A stretch of 64,000 bases of DNA, from positions 4,968,833-5,032,832 of the forward strand of contig NZ_CP028897.1 of NCBI RefSeq assembly GCF_003072645.1. Reading direction: 5' to 3'. Shown here piece by piece: positions 8,513 to 17,407 of the stretch. The position numbers were made by a program, and so were the translations under genes. A model generated the notes under the pieces. It saw only the letters and a list, made by a program, of their open reading frames with translations, searched no databases and had not been told where the DNA came from. The stretch is from Dongshaea marina (GTDB lineage Bacteria; Pseudomonadota; Gammaproteobacteria; Enterobacterales; Aeromonadaceae). How positions within the stretch are numbered: the stretch's first letter is position 1; every line of letters starts with the position of its first letter.

Positions 8513-8737
8513 ATGTTGGTAAAAAATATTACTGCCGGAGCCTGTGCCATGCTACTTGCTCTGACACTGATAGGCTGCTCCAGCCAATACGTGATGACCA
8601 CCAAGAATGGCCAAACTCTGGTCTCTCAGGGAAAGCCCGAGATAGATTCGGATACCGGGATGATCACCTACGAGGATGCACAGGGTAATTATCGTCAGAT
8701 CAACCGTGACGAGCTATCACAGGTAATTGAAAAATAA
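8513..8737 (+). CDS. YgdI/YgdR-type small lipoprotein (DUF903), copy 2
   Basis: This 74-residue lipoprotein has the lipobox LIGC and the DUF903 core (YVMTTKNGQTLVSQGKPEID, then GMITYEDAQGNYRQINRDEL). It differs from the copy at 4031 at only about ten positions, mostly near the C-terminus. AAGGAGTAACGAAG supplies a good ribosome-binding site, stronger than that of copy 1. Function in the envelope is unknown. The paralogous pair brackets the retropepsin-like gene and the repeats, so the region may have grown by segmental duplication. Confidence 0.87.
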   Translation: MLVKNITAGACAMLLALTLIGCSSQYVMTTKNGQTLVSQGKPEIDSDTGMITYEDAQGNYRQINRDELSQVIEK

Positions 8738-8755
8738 TTGATGAATCCGATATCG

Positions 8756-8784
8756 GGGCCAGCAGTGATAGTCACTTCTGGCCC
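8756..8784 (+). terminator. Hairpin after lipoprotein copy 2
   Basis: GGGCCAG-C-AGTGA pairs with TCACT-T-CTGGCCC, giving a 12-bp stem with one internal mismatch and a 3-base loop. It begins 19 bases after the lipoprotein stop and lies between convergent genes. No T-run follows. Confidence 0.5.
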
Positions 8785-8792
8785 TGACTGCA

Positions 8793-9200
8793 TCATCCCA
8801 GTTCAGTCTTGGCAACCCGCTTGTACCAGCCGGAGATCATCTTTTGCCCGCTGCCCAGGCAGCCCGACCACAAGGCATGTGATTTTGGCTCATAGTACCC
8901 CAGGCAGTGACCACCGAACTTCGGCTCGAAAACCAGCACTAGCTGGCCAAAGCTTTGCTGGTTATCGAGACACTGCACCAGGTTAGACTGCTCCCTGCCA
9001 TGGGTAAGATAACTCACCCTGAACTGACCTTTGTTCGCGGTTGGCTTGAGAGTGATTTTAGAGACTGTTCCGGAAAAACTTCCAACCCAGTCTCCGGCAA
9101 GAGTGGCACATTGCAAAGGCGAGGCCTCACCCTTTGCAAAAGAGACCCGTGATACACCACAGAGTAACAGAAGGAAGATAACAACTGGGATTCTTTTCAT
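8793..9200 (-). CDS. Secreted protein of unknown function
   Basis: This 135-residue protein starts with a signal peptide (MKRIPVVIFLLLLCGVSRVSFA). The mature part has Cys residues and a pattern GDWVGSFSG...ITLKP that suggests a small beta-barrel or lipocalin-like fold, but I cannot assign a family. AAGGAG precedes the ATG at 9200. It begins 24 bases after the stop of the CPBP protease gene, so the two probably form one transcript. Confidence 0.6.
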   Translation of the reverse strand: MKRIPVVIFLLLLCGVSRVSFAKGEASPLQCATLAGDWVGSFSGTVSKITLKPTANKGQFRVSYLTHGREQSNLVQCLDNQQSFGQLVLVFEPKFGGHCLGYYEPKSHALWSGCLGSGQKMISGWYKRVAKTELG

Positions 9201-9224
9201 GATGACTCCTTGAAAGAGGGCTTG

Positions 9225-10052
9225 CTAACGAGCCGCCGGATAGGTGAAAAAGATAAAGTGGATCATATTGAGCGAAAAGTGCAGCAAGATCGCCGCCTCC
9301 AGGCGTCGCTTCAAGAGATAGGCTCCACCGTAAAACAGGCCGCTGACAAAGGCCAGGGCAACCAGAGCAGGGCCGCCCGGGTAGTGAGGCAATGCAAACA
9401 CCAGGCTCGCCACCACAAGTGCAACCTTTGGTCCCAGCACAGGAGTCAGCAGGCGTCCCTGCAACAGCCCACGAAACACCACCTCTTCACTGATACAGAC
9501 CAGCACAAGATTGATCAGGGCCCAGAGTGGTAGCCAAAAAGGAAGTGTCAGATCGGGGCGGATAAACCCGCTCCCCCAGCCAATGGCGATCATCAACAGG
9601 ATCGAAGGCAGCATAATCGCCCAGGACCTAAGGGCCTCCAACCATTCACTTAGTTTGTGAGCAAAGGGTTGTAAAAAAGCCAGGATCACGAAAGCGATGG
9701 CTGGTTTATCAAAATTAACCCAGGTTCTGATCGGCAGGGCTTTATCCGAGAGATGGATATTATCCAGCCACAAATAGTTATTAAAACCTGGCAGCAGGTG
9801 GACAATGGATGCCAAAGCCAGCAACAGCAACAGGCTCCAGGCAATAACAGGGCAGCGACCTTTACGACTGGTCACCCAACCCAGGGCCACAGAGATCAAA
9901 AGAATCAGCAGACCAGTCCAGGTTATACGCTGTAAAACTAATCCTGCGATCACACTTAGCCCAAAGAGTCCCCAGGCGATCCGTTTGTCTTTGAACCATA
10001 GCCCAAGAGTCGCCATGATCAGCAACAGGTAGGGAGTAAGTAGTATCGTCAT
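9225..10052 (-). CDS. CPBP-family intramembrane metalloprotease (CAAX-like)
   Basis: This 275-residue integral membrane protein has about eight hydrophobic segments. The CPBP (Abi) motifs are present: EEVVFRG (Glu-Glu-x3-Arg) in the ISEEVVFRGLLQGRLL segment, and FALPH in the next helix, which supply the metal ligands and catalytic Glu. Bacterial members cleave membrane proteins or handle bacteriocin-type peptides; the substrate here is unknown. It is co-directional with, and 24 bases upstream of, the secreted 135-residue protein, which could be a partner. The family call is secure. Confidence 0.85.
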   Translation of the reverse strand: MTILLTPYLLLIMATLGLWFKDKRIAWGLFGLSVIAGLVLQRITWTGLLILLISVALGWVTSRKGRCPVIAWSLLLLLALASIVHLLPGFNNYLWLDNIHLSDKALPIRTWVNFDKPAIAFVILAFLQPFAHKLSEWLEALRSWAIMLPSILLMIAIGWGSGFIRPDLTLPFWLPLWALINLVLVCISEEVVFRGLLQGRLLTPVLGPKVALVVASLVFALPHYPGGPALVALAFVSGLFYGGAYLLKRRLEAAILLHFSLNMIHFIFFTYPAAR

Positions 10053-10308
10053 ATCAAAGGTGCTCGATCAGGAATAAACCAGAATGATACTCATTTGCAT
10101 CCAAGTGCGAAATCATAAAAATCCCGGGCTTTCATTTTTTGATAACAGAAGATTATTCTGGCTGCAGACTCAAAAAGCCAATTAGGGTGGCATGCCAAGC
10201 ACTATTTTTGCCCCCATTTAACTTACTCTCCCACTGTCCTTACGGAATCGGCTAAGATAGTCCCAGCTCCGCTTAATGCGGATATCTATTGATAAAGGAC
10301 TCTCTACA

Positions 10309-10971
10309 ATGACCCGATCGCTCAGATATGCCAGCCTGCTGGTTCTCACCAGCCTGCTTCTTATTCCCTCCTGTTTTGCCGCTTCCCCGCAACAGCCGAA
10401 GGCTCCCGGCAAAGGAATTGAAACCATAGTAATCGTCCGCCACGCAGAAAAACCCAAAGCAGGATTAGGACAGCTCAGCGTCACAGGGCTTAAGCGATCT
10501 TTGTTGCTACCTGAGTTCTTTGCCAAGAACTTCCCTAGGGCAGATTACATCTTTGCACCAAACCCCGCGGTGAAGCACTTTGAAAATCATGGCGACAAGC
10601 AGTATCACTACTACATCCGCCCACTGGCAACCATAGAGCCTACAGCGATCACCTTGGGACTGCCGGTAAACGTCGGGATCGGCCTTAATGATCACAACAA
10701 GCTGGTCGAGGCACTACTCCAGTCTAAATACCACTCATCAACCATCTATGTGGCCTGGGAGCACTCACAGATAGTCAAGATCGCCAAAGAGATAATGACT
10801 CGCTTCGGTTCGGATGCAAAGGTACCTGACTGGAAGAACAGCAACTTCAATATGTACTTTGTCTTCACCATTGACTGGAACAAAAAAGAGAATCAACTCA
10901 CCTTCAAGGTCGGTGACGAAGGCTTCCATGATCTGGATAAGCAGGCTGTGCATCCGGCTTATCTCAATTAA
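10309..10971 (+). CDS. Histidine phosphatase superfamily protein, exported
   Basis: This 220-residue protein has a signal peptide (LLVLTSLLLIPSCFA) followed by IVIVRHAEKP, the RHG-type motif with the phosphorylated His. A later His in WEHSQI may serve the proton-donor region of the fold. The ATG at 10309 is preceded by AAAGGA at proper distance; an ATG 33 bases upstream lacks such a site. Family members hydrolyse phosphate esters, and this one would act outside the cytoplasm. The substrate is unknown. It ends in a shared bidirectional terminator with potE. Confidence 0.78.
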   Translation: MTRSLRYASLLVLTSLLLIPSCFAASPQQPKAPGKGIETIVIVRHAEKPKAGLGQLSVTGLKRSLLLPEFFAKNFPRADYIFAPNPAVKHFENHGDKQYHYYIRPLATIEPTAITLGLPVNVGIGLNDHNKLVEALLQSKYHSSTIYVAWEHSQIVKIAKEIMTRFGSDAKVPDWKNSNFNMYFVFTIDWNKKENQLTFKVGDEGFHDLDKQAVHPAYLN

Positions 10972-10984
10972 ACCCTCAAAAATA

Positions 10985-11007
10985 AAGCGGCCCTCATGGG
11001 GCCGCTT
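10985..11007. terminator. Bidirectional intrinsic terminator between the phosphatase and potE
   Basis: AAGCGGCCC pairs with GGGCCGCTT around a 5-base loop. On the minus strand it is followed by a T-rich tract (TTTATTTTTG), so it should end the speF-potE transcript. On the plus strand the tail is weaker. Confidence 0.8.
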
Positions 11008-11024
11008 CTCGATGAGCCGTAAAA

Positions 11025-12404
11025 TCAAAGCATCATAACAGGATCCAACTCCTTTTCATCCGGATCTACCACAGGCTCTGTAATCTCAGATTCCACAATT
11101 GTGGTTTTCTCAAAATCATAAGCCTTGAAGCCATAGATAAAGTAGCCGGCGATCGTCACCAGGGCTCCCCAGAACACAGCACTCATTCCTGCGGCATACA
11201 AGCCATAGAAGCTATAGATCAATGCAACCATGCAGATCAAGAGGTTACGTTGATAGACCCGCCCCGTTATTCCGGATTTTTTCATGATACAGATCAGGGC
11301 AGACAGGGCCAACACATAGGGCACCACATTGGTAAAGACCGCCAGGTTCACCAGTACCTCAAACTGTTTGTTGAGATTTGGCGAGATGGTCATCAGGGCC
11401 ATCACAGTCTGTACCGCTGCGATAAAGCACATCCCCAACACAGGCGCATCGGCCCGATTAAGTTTGCTGAAGAACTTTGGAAACATCCCCGCATCGGCCG
11501 CGGCCTTAGAGACCTGGGAGATGGTAAACTGCCACCCCAGCAAAGAGCCGATACAGGCGATTACTGCCAATACCATCACAACCAGACCCACAGTTGGATT
11601 AAACATCTCGGCAAACACCATTCCAAAAGGTGCCGTTGAGCTGGCAAGCTCGGCATTGGGGACAATCCCCTGCATTACGGCAGTAGATAGGATGTAGATG
11701 ATCGCCGCCCCGCCGGTTCCCAACAAACAAGCCAGAGGAACATTCTTTTTCGGGTTATCCACTGCATCTGAGTTAGCGCAGGCGGATTCCATCCCTAAAA
11801 ACGCCCACAGAGTCAGAGCGATACTGGAAGACACTGCATGACCAAATGGCAGGTGGTGCGGATTCCAGGCCGCCATGAAGAGATCTGGCTTAAACCAAAA
11901 CCAGCCGATCACACACAGGCCCGCAACCGGAATAATCACTCCCCAGACGGTAACTGAGCCGATCCGTCCTGTCAGACGTGGCCCTCCAAAGTTAGCAAAG
12001 CTGGTCAGCCAAAGCAGCACAATTACCCCGATACAGATATGAACCGGCGATGATCCCAGCCAGGGAAAAAAGGGCACCGCATAACCCACAGCCGAGATCG
12101 CAATGGCGACATTGGCGATCGCCAGTGAGATGTAATAGGTGTAAGAAGCCATAAAAAATGCCGACTTCCCGTGAGCCTCCTCGGCATAGGCAGACATGCC
12201 TCCCGAGCGGGGACACAAAAAACCACACTGGGCAAATGCGTAGGCAATTGCCATTGAACCCACCGCAGTCACTAACCAGGAAAGCATGGAGATTGTACCC
12301 ACCTGAGCAAGGTTCGCCGGAAGCATAATAATTCCGGAGCCCATCATATTTACAGCCACAATAATAGTGAGCTGCATCAGCCCCATTTTTTTATTGGATG
12401 ACAT
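11025..12404 (-). CDS. potE: PotE putrescine/ornithine antiporter
   Basis: This inner-membrane APC-superfamily transporter of 459 residues should have twelve membrane segments. The N-terminus (VNMMGSGIIMLPANLAQVGT), the segment TVWGVIIPVAGLCVIGWFWF and LWAFLGMESACANSDAVDNP align by eye with E. coli PotE. It exchanges external ornithine for internal putrescine, completing the proton-consuming cycle begun by SpeF. The ATG at 12404 has AAGGC upstream. It follows speF by 98 bases on the same strand, matching the speF-potE operon. AdiC and CadB are alternatives, but the motifs favour PotE. Confidence 0.9.
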   Translation of the reverse strand: MSSNKKMGLMQLTIIVAVNMMGSGIIMLPANLAQVGTISMLSWLVTAVGSMAIAYAFAQCGFLCPRSGGMSAYAEEAHGKSAFFMASYTYYISLAIANVAIAISAVGYAVPFFPWLGSSPVHICIGVIVLLWLTSFANFGGPRLTGRIGSVTVWGVIIPVAGLCVIGWFWFKPDLFMAAWNPHHLPFGHAVSSSIALTLWAFLGMESACANSDAVDNPKKNVPLACLLGTGGAAIIYILSTAVMQGIVPNAELASSTAPFGMVFAEMFNPTVGLVVMVLAVIACIGSLLGWQFTISQVSKAAADAGMFPKFFSKLNRADAPVLGMCFIAAVQTVMALMTISPNLNKQFEVLVNLAVFTNVVPYVLALSALICIMKKSGITGRVYQRNLLICMVALIYSFYGLYAAGMSAVFWGALVTIAGYFIYGFKAYDFEKTTIVESEITEPVVDPDEKELDPVMML

Positions 12405-12502
12405 AATCAAGCCTTATAAAACAGTAACGTCAGGAAACAGATAATTATTTTTGGCGGAGCCCCGAATAAGACTCCGCATTTTTATTTATGAAAACAAACT
12501 AG

Positions 12503-14851
12503 TTATTCCCGTACTGCGTAGGTATAAAACTTAATTCTTCCATCCACATTTTCCTGATAGACCCCCTGAACCTCATAATTAAATCCGGCAAAGCGGTTAA
12601 ATGAATCTTCAAAGGCCAGGAAGTAATCGATCATCGGCTGGGCATTTTCATCCCAACGCTCTCCCGGAACCACAATACCGATCCCCGGTGGATAGATGAG
12701 AGCCAGAGTTGCGGCAATTCGCCCCTTAATATCTTCAATTGCAACATAGTCGACATCATTGCCAATCAGGGCGTGATTCGCTTCCTGGGCCGAGATCGCC
12801 TGCTCAGGGAAGCTGCTTGCCCTGAACGCCTTACGCTGCAGATCCTTGATATTCATGTCACGATAGAAGTGGTGCATCTCGTCACACACCTGCTGGATGC
12901 TGTATCCGGCGTAACGCTCGCTATGGGCGGCATACAGACTAGGTAGCACCTCACTCAGGGGCGCATCCCGATCATAGAGCTCCTTGAACTTCACCAGCTT
13001 GGCGATCAGGGTATTGAGCTTGCTTTCATCCTCGGCCGGAGTCATCAGGAACAGGATGCTGTTCAGATCGCATTTTTCCGGAATAATGCCATTTTCCCTG
13101 AGAAAATTAGCAACCACGGTCGCCGGTACCCCAAAATCCAGGTACTCACCGGTGTTGCGATCAATCCCTGCCGTTAGCAGCATCAGCTTGTTCGGGTCGA
13201 CCATGGCATAGCCCTCGGCATATCCCTGATAACCATGCCACTTCGCTTTGGGATCAAAGGTCCAGCACTGCTGCTCCTGCTTGAGGACCTCGGTCGGGAT
13301 CTCTTCCCAGGCCTGCCCAAGCAGATCTTCGGTATGCTCAGAGTTTTTAATGGTGACCCGATCCGGCACAAAGGGATCAAAGAACCACTGCTCTCGCGGC
13401 GTCTGCCCCTTCTGTCGATAGTGCCCGGCCAGCTCCCTGAGCTTCTTGCGGGTCTCAATGCCAAGCTCGATGCAGCCATCCCACAGCATCTGGCCACTTT
13501 TTCCTTCATGGATCTTGGCGTTAACATCCAGCGAGGCAAACAAAGGATAGAAGGGGGAGGTTGAAGCGTGCAGCAGGAAAGACTCATTAAAGCGCTTGTG
13601 GTTGATGTAGCGCTCCTGCCCCTTGAGGTGGCTATCCCTCTTATGGATCTGGGAAGCCTGAGAGAAGCCCGCCAGCTGCTTATGCACCGACTGGGTTGAA
13701 AAGATCCCGGGCATATCCGGCGTCAGGTTCTCAAGACGCATAGGGCTGTGGTCTTTAAACAGGGGATGAAATGCGTTATAGCCGATCCAGGCTTCATCCC
13801 ACAGAACGTACTCACACAGGTGTCCTATCTTCTCCATCACCCGCTTTGCGTTATATACAGTACCGTCATAGGTAGCCAGCTCAATAATTGCCAGACGGAA
13901 AGGCCGCTCCTGAAGATAACGCTTGGGATCTTTCACCTGAGGATTATTTTTTATCTGCTCTCGAAGATAATTTTCATCCAGGGCATCCCAGTCGATCGCA
14001 CCCACCATACCATGAGCATTACGGGCAGCTGGCAGATAAACAGGAATCGCCCCGGCCTGAACTAATGCACCATGATGATTTGATTTATGGTTATTTCGAT
14101 CAAAGAGAACCAGATCGCCTTTTTTGAGCACTGCATTATTCACGACTTTATTTGATGATGATGTGCCATTTAAAACAAAATAGGTTTTATCGGCACCGAA
14201 TACTTTTGCCGCATGTTGCTGAGCCCGACACGCAGCTCCCTCATGAATCAATAGATCGCCTAAATCAACATCGGCATTACACAGATCATCGCGAAACACG
14301 GTTTCACCGAAGTGTTCAAAGAAAAGGCGTCCCGCCGGAGATTTTTTATAAAACTGTCCCCCCTGGTGTCCCGGGCAATCAAAAGCGATATTGGCATCCG
14401 CATCATAGGAGAGCAGCGCCCCGAAAAATGGTGGGAGCAGGCTTTGGCCATAACGGTGAAGGCTACCAAGAATCTGCTTTGTGTAGTAAGTAGGTGTTTG
14501 CTCTCCAAGGTAGATATATCCCTCAAGCTCACTGAGTCCCTGATAGCCAACCCGTGAGCCAACTGAAGAGACAGGGTAGCGCTCGGCTATTCCCCAGATC
14601 GGAGCCTGACATCCGCTTCCCCGAATCGTTTTAACCAGTTCGCGGGCCATATCGACACGGGAACTATCGATTGAGATAATGAAAGCCCCAATGGAAGCAT
14701 CCTTGACGAGATCGCTGCCACAATTTTGACTAATCGCAAGCTGATAATTTTTTTCTGAGATGGTTGATAGCAGCTCTTGTAACTGAAGATTATTTTTATC
14801 AGCAACAACAGCAACTTTCATGTATTTATGAAAATCAATAGACATAGCCAT
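12503..14851 (-). CDS. speF: SpeF-type inducible ornithine decarboxylase
   Basis: This PLP-dependent decarboxylase has 782 residues, longer than E. coli SpeF (about 730). An N-terminal wing domain (about 1-150) precedes the PLP domain, with the Schiff-base Lys near residue 391 in SVHKQLAGFSQ. AFDCPGHQGG, RNNHKSNHHGAL and KCDLNSILFLMTPAEDE match fold-type I ornithine decarboxylases. It converts ornithine to putrescine and CO2, consuming a proton, as an acid-stress response. The partner antiporter PotE is next. Arg and Lys decarboxylases are close relatives; the overall match and the potE neighbour favour ornithine. Confidence 0.9.
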   Translation of the reverse strand: MAMSIDFHKYMKVAVVADKNNLQLQELLSTISEKNYQLAISQNCGSDLVKDASIGAFIISIDSSRVDMARELVKTIRGSGCQAPIWGIAERYPVSSVGSRVGYQGLSELEGYIYLGEQTPTYYTKQILGSLHRYGQSLLPPFFGALLSYDADANIAFDCPGHQGGQFYKKSPAGRLFFEHFGETVFRDDLCNADVDLGDLLIHEGAACRAQQHAAKVFGADKTYFVLNGTSSSNKVVNNAVLKKGDLVLFDRNNHKSNHHGALVQAGAIPVYLPAARNAHGMVGAIDWDALDENYLREQIKNNPQVKDPKRYLQERPFRLAIIELATYDGTVYNAKRVMEKIGHLCEYVLWDEAWIGYNAFHPLFKDHSPMRLENLTPDMPGIFSTQSVHKQLAGFSQASQIHKRDSHLKGQERYINHKRFNESFLLHASTSPFYPLFASLDVNAKIHEGKSGQMLWDGCIELGIETRKKLRELAGHYRQKGQTPREQWFFDPFVPDRVTIKNSEHTEDLLGQAWEEIPTEVLKQEQQCWTFDPKAKWHGYQGYAEGYAMVDPNKLMLLTAGIDRNTGEYLDFGVPATVVANFLRENGIIPEKCDLNSILFLMTPAEDESKLNTLIAKLVKFKELYDRDAPLSEVLPSLYAAHSERYAGYSIQQVCDEMHHFYRDMNIKDLQRKAFRASSFPEQAISAQEANHALIGNDVDYVAIEDIKGRIAATLALIYPPGIGIVVPGERWDENAQPMIDYFLAFEDSFNRFAGFNYEVQGVYQENVDGRIKFYTYAVRE

Positions 14852-15033
14852 GACTTTACCTTAATAAAAAGAATAGCCAATCAGTAACAGGGCAAATAAA
14901 ATCCTGTCACCTTGACATTATCGGTAAAAAAACATAGACTATCTTCGGTTATATGATTTAAACACCATATAACTAGATAGCAGTTCAAATTTTCGATTCC
15001 AAGTTGATTATTAACTGTTATTAAATTTGACGG

Positions 15034-15066
15034 GCGGCTGGAATGAATTGGCGTTCGGCCAGCCGC
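15034..15066 (-). promoter_or_regulatory. Stem-loop in the speF 5' leader
   Basis: On the minus strand GCGGCTGG pairs with CCAGCCGC, with a 17-base loop that itself contains TGGC...GCCA, allowing an alternative fold. The stem begins directly after the stop codon of a 33-codon open frame and about 180 bases before speF. No U-run follows. The layout resembles a leader-peptide control region. In E. coli the speFL leader senses ornithine, and this could be a counterpart. Confidence 0.45.
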
Positions 15067-15168
15067 TTAGTCAATATTTAGTTTACCCATACAACCTCTT
15101 CCTGGTGGCTTTAAATATACGCAGCAACTATAAATAATCAGCCGCGTTTCGAAACAAAGAGAAGCCAT
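15067..15168 (-). CDS. Possible 33-residue leader peptide upstream of speF
   Basis: An ATG frame of 33 codons (starting MASLCFETRL, ending MGKLNID) lies in the long region before speF. An internal ATG (MGKLNID) has a strong ribosome-binding site, GGAAGAGG. The length is close to that of E. coli SpeFL (34 residues), but the sequence does not show the SpeFL C-terminal motif. The frame may therefore be an unrelated leader or chance. It ends exactly at the base of the stem-loop. Confidence 0.3.
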   Translation of the reverse strand: MASLCFETRLIIYSCCVYLKPPGRGCMGKLNID

Positions 15169-15186
15169 TACTCAAATGACACCGGA

Positions 15187-15215
15187 AATGTTAACACTAG
15201 TTTTTTTAGTGTCAA
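15187..15215 (-). promoter_or_regulatory. Candidate promoter for the speF-potE transcript
   Basis: On the minus strand TTGACA (15215-15210) and AACATT (15192-15187) are 17 bases apart. A small inverted repeat ACACTA/TAGTGT overlaps the spacer and could be an operator. The -35 is consensus and the -10 is weak. The resulting leader would be over 300 nucleotides. Confidence 0.4.
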
Positions 15216-15572
15216 ATCTAAAACGCAAAAAGTTGACCCCTATCAACAATACCACAACAAACACTTCCTTAATTAAACATCTAAATATATTTAAATCACT
15301 CCGGGTGTAATATTAATTACTACATTAATTACTTTTTATTATTTAAATACATTTAATTGCCCCCAGTATTGAGATATCAACAGGGATTGTATTATAGTTA
15401 GCCATTCAATTTGTGGGTGTACGAAAATCATACACCGATTGACCGAATAATCGCTTTTCAAAGACACTAAAACTAGCATAGTCACGAGAGAGGCACGATC
15501 GCACTGGTTGCTTATCACACTGAACAGCTTATCCCCTGCTCATAACCAGCGATCACTTGTCAGGAAAGAACC
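15216..15572. other. AT-rich intergenic region between divergent speF and the HTH gene
   Basis: It holds a candidate plus-strand promoter for the HTH gene (TTGAGA near 15369, TATAGT 18 bases on) and an inverted repeat GGTGTA-9-TACACC (15416-15436) downstream of it that could be an operator or RNA hairpin. Otherwise it is AT-rich and without genes. Confidence 0.4.
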
Positions 15573-15896
15573 ATGAGTGAGCAGCATATAGAGCGCGTCT
15601 TAAAACTACTGATTGCCGAACGCCAAAAGAAAGGGATCACCCTCAACACCATATCCAAAAGCACCGGGATCAGCCTATCAACCATACAATCTTGGTTCTC
15701 GCAGAGCAGAAAGCCAAACAATATTAGTAAGTTAAGAATACTTATCGACTATTTTGAAATTGATGAAGGTACTTTGGAGTGTCAGGATGAGGCATCCGTA
15801 GACTACGAGATGTGGTTTATTCAGCTTTCGCTGGAGGAACAGAGGATGATCTATGAGATGTCCCATTTCTGGAAAAAGAAGCTGCAACTCTTTTAA
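15573..15896 (+). CDS. Small helix-turn-helix (XRE-like) DNA-binding protein
   Basis: This 107-residue protein has an N-terminal helix-turn-helix of lambda-repressor type (about 7-60: GITLNTISKSTGISLSTIQS, then WFSQSRKPNNISKLRILIDYF). A short acidic C-terminal part with aromatic residues (YEMWFIQLSLEEQRMIYEM) resembles the helical tail of XRE regulators. AGGAAAG precedes the ATG. It is divergent from speF-potE, which makes it a candidate regulator of that operon or of itself, but this is inference from position. Confidence 0.65.
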   Translation: MSEQHIERVLKLLIAERQKKGITLNTISKSTGISLSTIQSWFSQSRKPNNISKLRILIDYFEIDEGTLECQDEASVDYEMWFIQLSLEEQRMIYEMSHFWKKKLQLF

Positions 15897-15910
15897 AGAT
15901 TGATTCACAG

Positions 15911-15944
15911 GCTGTGGTAATCACCTCCCGGCAACTACCACAGC
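15911..15944. terminator. Hairpin between the HTH gene and glmU
   Basis: GCTGTGGTA and TACCACAGC form a perfect 9-bp stem with a 16-base loop between two converging genes. There is no T-run on the plus side, but on the minus side the hairpin follows the glmU stop by 13 bases. It is probably a shared transcript end. Confidence 0.55.
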
Positions 15945-15956
15945 AAACCGCAAATA

Positions 15957-17318
15957 TTACTTCTTCTTCACCGGCCGCTGCCAACCCTGGATATGGCGCT
16001 GCTTAACCCGGGTCAGAACCAACTCATCCGCCCCGACATCGCGGGTAATGGTAGAGCCTGCGGCAACGGTCGCACCCTTGCCAATGGTCACCGGAGCCAC
16101 CAGCTGGGTATCAGAGCCGATAAAAGCCTCATCCTCGATCACCGTCTGGAACTTGTTGGCTCCATCATAGTTACAGGTGATGGTTCCCGCTCCGATATTG
16201 ACCCCACGGCCTATGGTCGAATCCCCGAGATAGGTCAGGTGATTTGCCTTAGACCCCTCCCCTAAGCTAGATTTTTTCATCTCAACAAAGTTACCCACAT
16301 GGGAGTTACGGGCCATTTGAGCACCGGGACGCAACCGGGAGAAGGGCCCTATGGTGCAATCATCAGCAACGGTCGCATCTTCAATCACACTATAAGGACG
16401 CACCAGGGTGTTATCGGCAATTGAGCAGTTTTTCAGGACGCATCCGGCACCTATGGTTACATTGCTTCCCAGGGTCACCTCTCCTTCAACCACCACATTG
16501 ATATCGATCTCGACATCCTGACCACAACGCAATTCACCGCGCAGATCAAAACGAGCCGGATCCAGCAGGCGAACCCCCTGCATCATCAGGCGTTGTGCCT
16601 GGCTCTTCTGATAGAGGCGCTCCAGCTCAGCCAGTTGCAAACAGTTGTTGGCACCATGGATCTCATCCACACTGTTTGGGTGGACCGCAGCAATCGTTTT
16701 GCGCTCTGAGTGCGCCATGCCAATGATATCCGTGAGATAGTACTCGCCCTGAGCGTTATCATTGCTCAGGCTGTTCAGCCAGCCCTTGAGCTCTTTGGCT
16801 CCGGCGATCACCATCCCGGTATTCACTTCATGGATCTCCAGCTGCTCAGGGGTTGCATCCTTCTGCTCAACGATACCAACCACCTGACCCAGGTTACGCA
16901 CGATCCGACCATAGCCAGTCGGGTTATCAAGCTCAACGGTCAACAGGGCGATCCCACCCTGTGGCTTAGCCTGAATCAATCGCTCCAGAGTCTCTGGCGA
17001 AATCAGGGGAGAGTCGCCATAGAGTACCAGCACATCATCCTCATCGGCGATGGCCGGGGCCGCCTGCGCCACCGCATGGCCGGTTCCCAGCTGCTCGGCC
17101 TGATACACCCAGTTAAGCCCCTGTTGACTAATCCGTGACTTAAGCTGATCACCACCAAAGCCATACACCAGATGAATTCCGGCCACTCCCAGAGAACTCA
17201 CCGCATCAATGACATGCTGAACCATAGGTTTGCCAGCCACAGGATGCAGCACTTTGGGAAGAGAAGAGTTCATGCGGGTACCTTTTCCCGCAGCCAGAAT
17301 CACAACATGGGTCGCCAT
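15957..17318 (-). CDS. glmU: GlmU, bifunctional UDP-GlcNAc pyrophosphorylase / glucosamine-1-phosphate acetyltransferase
   Basis: This 453-residue enzyme makes UDP-GlcNAc for peptidoglycan and LPS. The N-terminal uridylyltransferase domain starts [20 protein letters not shown] with the sugar-nucleotidyltransferase signature. A left-handed beta-helix of hexapeptide repeats follows from about residue 250, with the catalytic-His segment [12 protein letters not shown] and the [11 protein letters not shown] block. Length matches E. coli GlmU (456). glmU normally follows atpC directly in gammaproteobacteria; here the GDSL pseudogene and a second copy of the atpC tail intervene. Confidence 0.97.
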   Translation of the reverse strand: MATHVVILAAGKGTRMNSSLPKVLHPVAGKPMVQHVIDAVSSLGVAGIHLVYGFGGDQLKSRISQQGLNWVYQAEQLGTGHAVAQAAPAIADEDDVLVLYGDSPLISPETLERLIQAKPQGGIALLTVELDNPTGYGRIVRNLGQVVGIVEQKDATPEQLEIHEVNTGMVIAGAKELKGWLNSLSNDNAQGEYYLTDIIGMAHSERKTIAAVHPNSVDEIHGANNCLQLAELERLYQKSQAQRLMMQGVRLLDPARFDLRGELRCGQDVEIDINVVVEGEVTLGSNVTIGAGCVLKNCSIADNTLVRPYSVIEDATVADDCTIGPFSRLRPGAQMARNSHVGNFVEMKKSSLGEGSKANHLTYLGDSTIGRGVNIGAGTITCNYDGANKFQTVIEDEAFIGSDTQLVAPVTIGKGATVAAGSTITRDVGADELVLTRVKQRHIQGWQRPVKKK

Positions 17319-17407
17319 AATTATCCTCAGTGAGTCGCTTATAACTGCTTAAAATTTATCGGCTCATCATACCAGCAAAGCCTTGTTTCCAATAGACGAC
17401 AAGCCTT

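Noticed and set aside
12430..12480. Hairpin GCGGAG/CTCCGC between speF and potE as a terminator
   Set aside because: On the minus strand it is followed by A residues rather than T, so it does not fit an intrinsic terminator for speF.
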